A stretch of 64,000 bases of DNA from assembly GCF_026151335.1 (NCBI RefSeq), contig NZ_JAMQPP010000001.1; one strand, given 5' to 3'. The position numbers were made by a program, and so were the translations under genes. Position 1 is the first letter of the stretch, and each line of letters starts with the position of its first letter. Under the pieces are notes generated by a model. It did not search any database. It had not been told where the DNA came from and was given only the letters and a program-made list of their open reading frames with translations. The stretch comes from Leptospira_A soteropolitanensis. GTDB lineage: Bacteria > Spirochaetota > Leptospiria > Leptospirales > Leptospiraceae. This document shows, in pieces, positions 61,481 through 64,000 of this stretch.

Positions 61481-62155
61481 ATGAAAATACTAATTGTAGA
61501 TGACGAAGAAGACATTGCAGGACTCATCCAATTCCATTTAGAGGAAGAAGGATTCCAGACCGAAGTTTGTCATAATGGGATGGAAGTCCTCCCACGTTTA
61601 GAAAAACACCTCCCGGATGGTATCATCTTAGATTTGATGTTACCGGGGATTGGTGGGATGGATCTTTGTAGACGAATTAAAGAAAAATACCCGAACATTC
61701 CTATTTTGATGGTAACTGCAAAAACAGGGGAAACAGACGTTGTCCTTGGTCTTGAGTTAGGTGCTGATGATTACATTCGTAAACCATTTAATATTCGCGA
61801 ACTTGTTGCCCGAGTAAGGACCGTTACACGAAGAACCACTGATCCAACCGGGGAAGTCCAAGGCACTATCTCCACAGGAAAAATCCAAATCAATCCTACC
61901 GCACATAAAGTTTTTGTGGAAGGTACAGAAATTGATCTTACCTTAATCGAATTCAAACTTTTGCAACTATTTGCAGGAAATCCTGGAGTAGCTTTTTCTC
62001 GGGACAAATTACTGGACCGTATTTGGGGAAAAGATGTTTTTGTAACAGACAGAACCGTTGACGTAAATATCAAACGGCTTCGGGACAAATTGCTTTCTGA
62101 AAAGGAAAGATTAGAAACCATTCGCGGGGTCGGTTACCGATTCCGAGATGCGTAG
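61481..62155 (+). CDS. OmpR/PhoB-family response regulator
   Basis: A 224-residue regulator: receiver domain with D51 ('IILDLMLPGIGGMD'), 'MVTAKTGETD' and 'DDYIRKPF', then a winged-helix DNA-binding domain ('VEGTEIDLTLIEFKLLQLFAGNPGVAFSRDKLLDRIWG' in parts; 'TVDVNIKRLRDKL'). It is closest to PhoB-type regulators. Three 11-bp direct repeats upstream fit autoregulation. Its stop overlaps the sensor kinase ATG by 8 bp. Whether it responds to phosphate is inferred from this repeat and the PstS-like gene elsewhere in the window. Confidence 0.92.
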   Translation: MKILIVDDEEDIAGLIQFHLEEEGFQTEVCHNGMEVLPRLEKHLPDGIILDLMLPGIGGMDLCRRIKEKYPNIPILMVTAKTGETDVVLGLELGADDYIRKPFNIRELVARVRTVTRRTTDPTGEVQGTISTGKIQINPTAHKVFVEGTEIDLTLIEFKLLQLFAGNPGVAFSRDKLLDRIWGKDVFVTDRTVDVNIKRLRDKLLSEKERLETIRGVGYRFRDA

Positions 62156-63512
62156 TTTTTTTTCTACATTACTTTTACTCAACTGGGGTCTCTTACTTGT
62201 TTTACTGACCCTGGCCTTGGGTGTTTTTTATGTTTATGATCTCGTTGTACCCGCAGTTCGACCGCTTATCTTGTTTGGGTTTGTTTTAATTGCTATTTTC
62301 GGTACTTTCTACATTTCAACTAACATCGCGATGCGAATCACAGATCCGCTGGCAACTGTTGAGAAAAAAACTAAAGAAATCAATGCAGGAGATTTTGGTG
62401 TTGAACTATCTTCGCCTGACATCAGAGAACTTGCAACACTAACATCTTCCATTAATGAAATGGCGAGACGACTGAAAGTCCAATTTTTGGACCTGACTGT
62501 TGAAAAAGAAAAGTTTAATTATTTACTACAAAATCTAAAGGAAGGTGTCTTTGCCATCGATAGAAATGAAAAATTTCTGTTCTTAAATCGCAATATATCA
62601 GATACCTTAATAGAAAAAAATTCCCAATTCAAAGCATATACTCCCTCAATCAAAAACAAAGAACTCTTAAACTTTATTACAGAAAAAATCCAAAAAGGTG
62701 TGGAAGGAAAAACTGAGTTCCAAGACGGACTACATTTCTACACCGCTCGCATTTATCCAATCAAATCTGATTCCATGATACAATTGTACATCGGTGTGTT
62801 ATCAGATATCACTGAGGACAGACAAAACCAACTCATTAGGGAACAATTTTTCCAAAATGCTTCCCATGAATTAAAAACTCCCATAACATCGATTAAAGGT
62901 TATGCAGAAACTTTAGAGTATAAATTAAAACTTCCACAAGATTCGAATGAAAGAAAATTCTTAGATGCCATTCTCCGAAATACAGACAGGCTCATCCGAA
63001 TTGTGGAAGATATGTTAACCGTATCCAGGTTGGAAAATCATAAAACTGTTTTAAATCTGACAGAGTTTTCTCTGTATGATTTGATGAAAAATGTGTCCGA
63101 ATCTCTGGGTGTGATTTATTCCCAAAAAAAACAAAATTTAATTTTAGACATTCCCACTGATTTTCGCGTGAAAGCAGACCGTCTGCTCCTTGAAGATCTA
63201 TTAGTAAATCTAATCTCAAATGCCTCTGCCTATAGCCCAGAGGGTTCGAGTGTCATTGTTAAGGCAACGTCTATAGAGGATAAAAATCAGATCCAAGTCA
63301 TCGATCACGGAATCGGAATTTCTGCAGAGGACGCCGAACGAATATTTGAACGTTTTTTCCGCGTGGATACCAACCGTTCCAGAAAAGAGGGAGGCACAGG
63401 CCTTGGCCTTTCCATAGTCAAACACATTGCAAGGCTCCATTCGGGTGAAGTTTCGGTTTCTCCCAACCTCCAAGGTGGCTCCATTTTTAGCTTTGAATTC
63501 CCTAAAAAATAG
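62148..63512 (+). CDS. PhoR-like membrane sensor histidine kinase
   Basis: A 454-residue kinase: two membrane helices (about 8-30 and 37-58), a HAMP-like region (about 60-115), a PAS-like sensor ('LKEGVFAIDRNEKFLFLNRNIS'), then the DHp helix with the phosphorylated His in 'FFQNASHELKTPITSIKGYAETL' and the ATPase boxes 'LLVNLISNASAYSPEG', 'VIDHGIGIS' and 'GGTGLGLSIVKHIA'. The short periplasmic loop between the helices (about 6 residues) is typical of PhoR. Overlaps the response regulator gene by 8 bp. Confidence 0.93.
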   Translation: MRSFFSTLLLLNWGLLLVLLTLALGVFYVYDLVVPAVRPLILFGFVLIAIFGTFYISTNIAMRITDPLATVEKKTKEINAGDFGVELSSPDIRELATLTSSINEMARRLKVQFLDLTVEKEKFNYLLQNLKEGVFAIDRNEKFLFLNRNISDTLIEKNSQFKAYTPSIKNKELLNFITEKIQKGVEGKTEFQDGLHFYTARIYPIKSDSMIQLYIGVLSDITEDRQNQLIREQFFQNASHELKTPITSIKGYAETLEYKLKLPQDSNERKFLDAILRNTDRLIRIVEDMLTVSRLENHKTVLNLTEFSLYDLMKNVSESLGVIYSQKKQNLILDIPTDFRVKADRLLLEDLLVNLISNASAYSPEGSSVIVKATSIEDKNQIQVIDHGIGISAEDAERIFERFFRVDTNRSRKEGGTGLGLSIVKHIARLHSGEVSVSPNLQGGSIFSFEFPKK

Positions 63513-63530
63513 ATTCTAGTAAGAGAAATC

Positions 63531-63555
63531 GCCGGATAGAATATTGGTATCCGGC
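63531..63555 (+). promoter_or_regulatory. Strong hairpin directly before the argJ RBS
   Basis: Perfect 8-bp inverted repeat GCCGGATA / TATCCGGC with a 9-base loop, immediately followed by AGGT and the argJ ATG 8 bases after the hairpin. There is no T run, so it may be an mRNA leader element or an operator and not a terminator for the kinase operon. Confidence 0.5.
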
Positions 63556-63563
63556 AGGTATTT

Positions 63564-64000
63564 ATGAAGTTTCCATTGGGATTTTATTCCTTCGGCAAAA
63601 ACATCGGAATCAAAGACAATAGCTTAGATTTTGCAGTCATTTATTCAGAAAATCGATGTAAGGCGGCAGCCGTTTTCACACGGAATAATTTTCCTGGTGC
63701 ACCTATTTACGTGGGTCGCGACCATATCAAAGATGGGTATTTACAAGCCATCGTCATCAACTCAAAAAATTCTAATGTAGCAACTGGTGAACAAGGAATC
63801 AAAAACTCCTATCAAATTTGTATAGAACTTGGTAAATCTTTAGGTATCCCTGCAGAAGACATACTTCCTTCTTCCACAGGAGTGATCGGGGTCCCTCTAC
63901 CGATCGAAAAAATACTTAATGCCTGTTCTACGGCAAAATCAGATTTAAAACCAGGGAATTTAGAGGAAGTGGCAGAAGCAATCATGACAACTGACACTCG
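63564..64000 (+). CDS. argJ: Glutamate N-acetyltransferase/ornithine acetyltransferase, 3' partial
   Basis: The first 145 codons of ArgJ; the gene runs off the window. 'CKAAAVFTRNNFPGAPIYVGRDHI', 'AIVINSKNSNVATGEQG' and 'LPSSTGVIGVPLPI' are family motifs, and the frame reaches 'IMTTDT', the start of the autocleavage site where the nucleophile Thr lies. It catalyses the acetyl transfer from N-acetylornithine to glutamate in the arginine pathway. It is preceded by a hairpin (63531-63555). Confidence 0.93.
   Translation, partial: MKFPLGFYSFGKNIGIKDNSLDFAVIYSENRCKAAAVFTRNNFPGAPIYVGRDHIKDGYLQAIVINSKNSNVATGEQGIKNSYQICIELGKSLGIPAEDILPSSTGVIGVPLPIEKILNACSTAKSDLKPGNLEEVAEAIMTTDT

Overview
The window looks like chromosome of a Leptospira, most likely a free-living saprophytic species. 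The supports are an AT-rich, A/T-wobble coding style, frequent GTG and TTG starts, many lipoproteins with spirochaete-type lipoboxes, a Leptospira-type DUF1577 protein, an NADase-type glycan-binding lipoprotein and the spirochaete-type flagellar run flgN-flgK-flgL-fliW-csrA. No rRNA, tRNA, IS element, prophage or CRISPR array was seen. Genus is a confident inference; species cannot be set from the sequence alone.

Layout. 1-7 kb: a frameshifted NHL-repeat gene, a PstS-like lipoprotein, an OmpA-type protein, a PlsC-like acyltransferase with altered catalytic motif and a sulfatase-fold lipoprotein. 7-9 kb: an alpha/beta hydrolase followed by a two-subunit MaoC/HadAB-like hydratase and a terminator. 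9-14 kb: a small PH-like protein and a leftward group with a polytopic membrane protein, VanW-like and VanX-like proteins, a glycan-binding lipoprotein and thioredoxin, the last behind a perfect 22-bp palindrome. 14-19 kb: single genes (SDR, DUF4269, AlkB, SUFU-domain protein) separated by GC-rich intergenic repeats. 19.3 kb: an unlisted 24-residue Lys/Ala repeat peptide gene with its own RBS and terminator. 20.6-25.4 kb: glycine cleavage operon gcvT-gcvH-gcvP plus a [2Fe-2S] protein. 25.5-30.6 kb: HEAT-like protein, dihaem cytochrome c, and a papain-like protease with Fn3-like repeats coupled to a partner. 30.6-35.8 kb: a voltage-sensor-like membrane protein and the fused acyl-CoA mutase IcmF. 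35.9-41 kb: acyltransferase, PAP2 phosphatase, Wzx-like flippase and an outer-membrane barrel. 41-45.7 kb: a REC-HATPase regulator and a three-gene Deg-protease operon. 45.9-50 kb: a rhodanese-fold protein lacking its cysteine, a YihQ-like GH31 lipoprotein and a metallophosphoesterase. 50-55.5 kb: the flagellar hook-associated/CsrA operon, trailed by an acyltransferase and OsmC. 55.5-64 kb: small conserved genes, aat, DUF1577, an ECF sigma factor with a candidate anti-sigma partner, a PhoB/PhoR-like two-component pair behind an 11-bp-period direct repeat, and the start of argJ.

Linked functions. Envelope building and remodelling recur (acyltransferases, VanX/VanW, flippase, PAP2, proteases, barrels). 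Carbon metabolism is represented by glycine cleavage, IcmF and the hydratase pair. The fliW-csrA pair sits next to flagellar filament-junction genes, as expected for CsrA control of flagellin translation. Items most worth testing are the Lys/Ala micro-protein, the pore-less voltage-sensor protein, the thioredoxin palindrome, the Pho-box-like repeats, the ECF sigma factor with no canonical start, and the YihQ-like glycosidase with a changed sulfonate-site residue.
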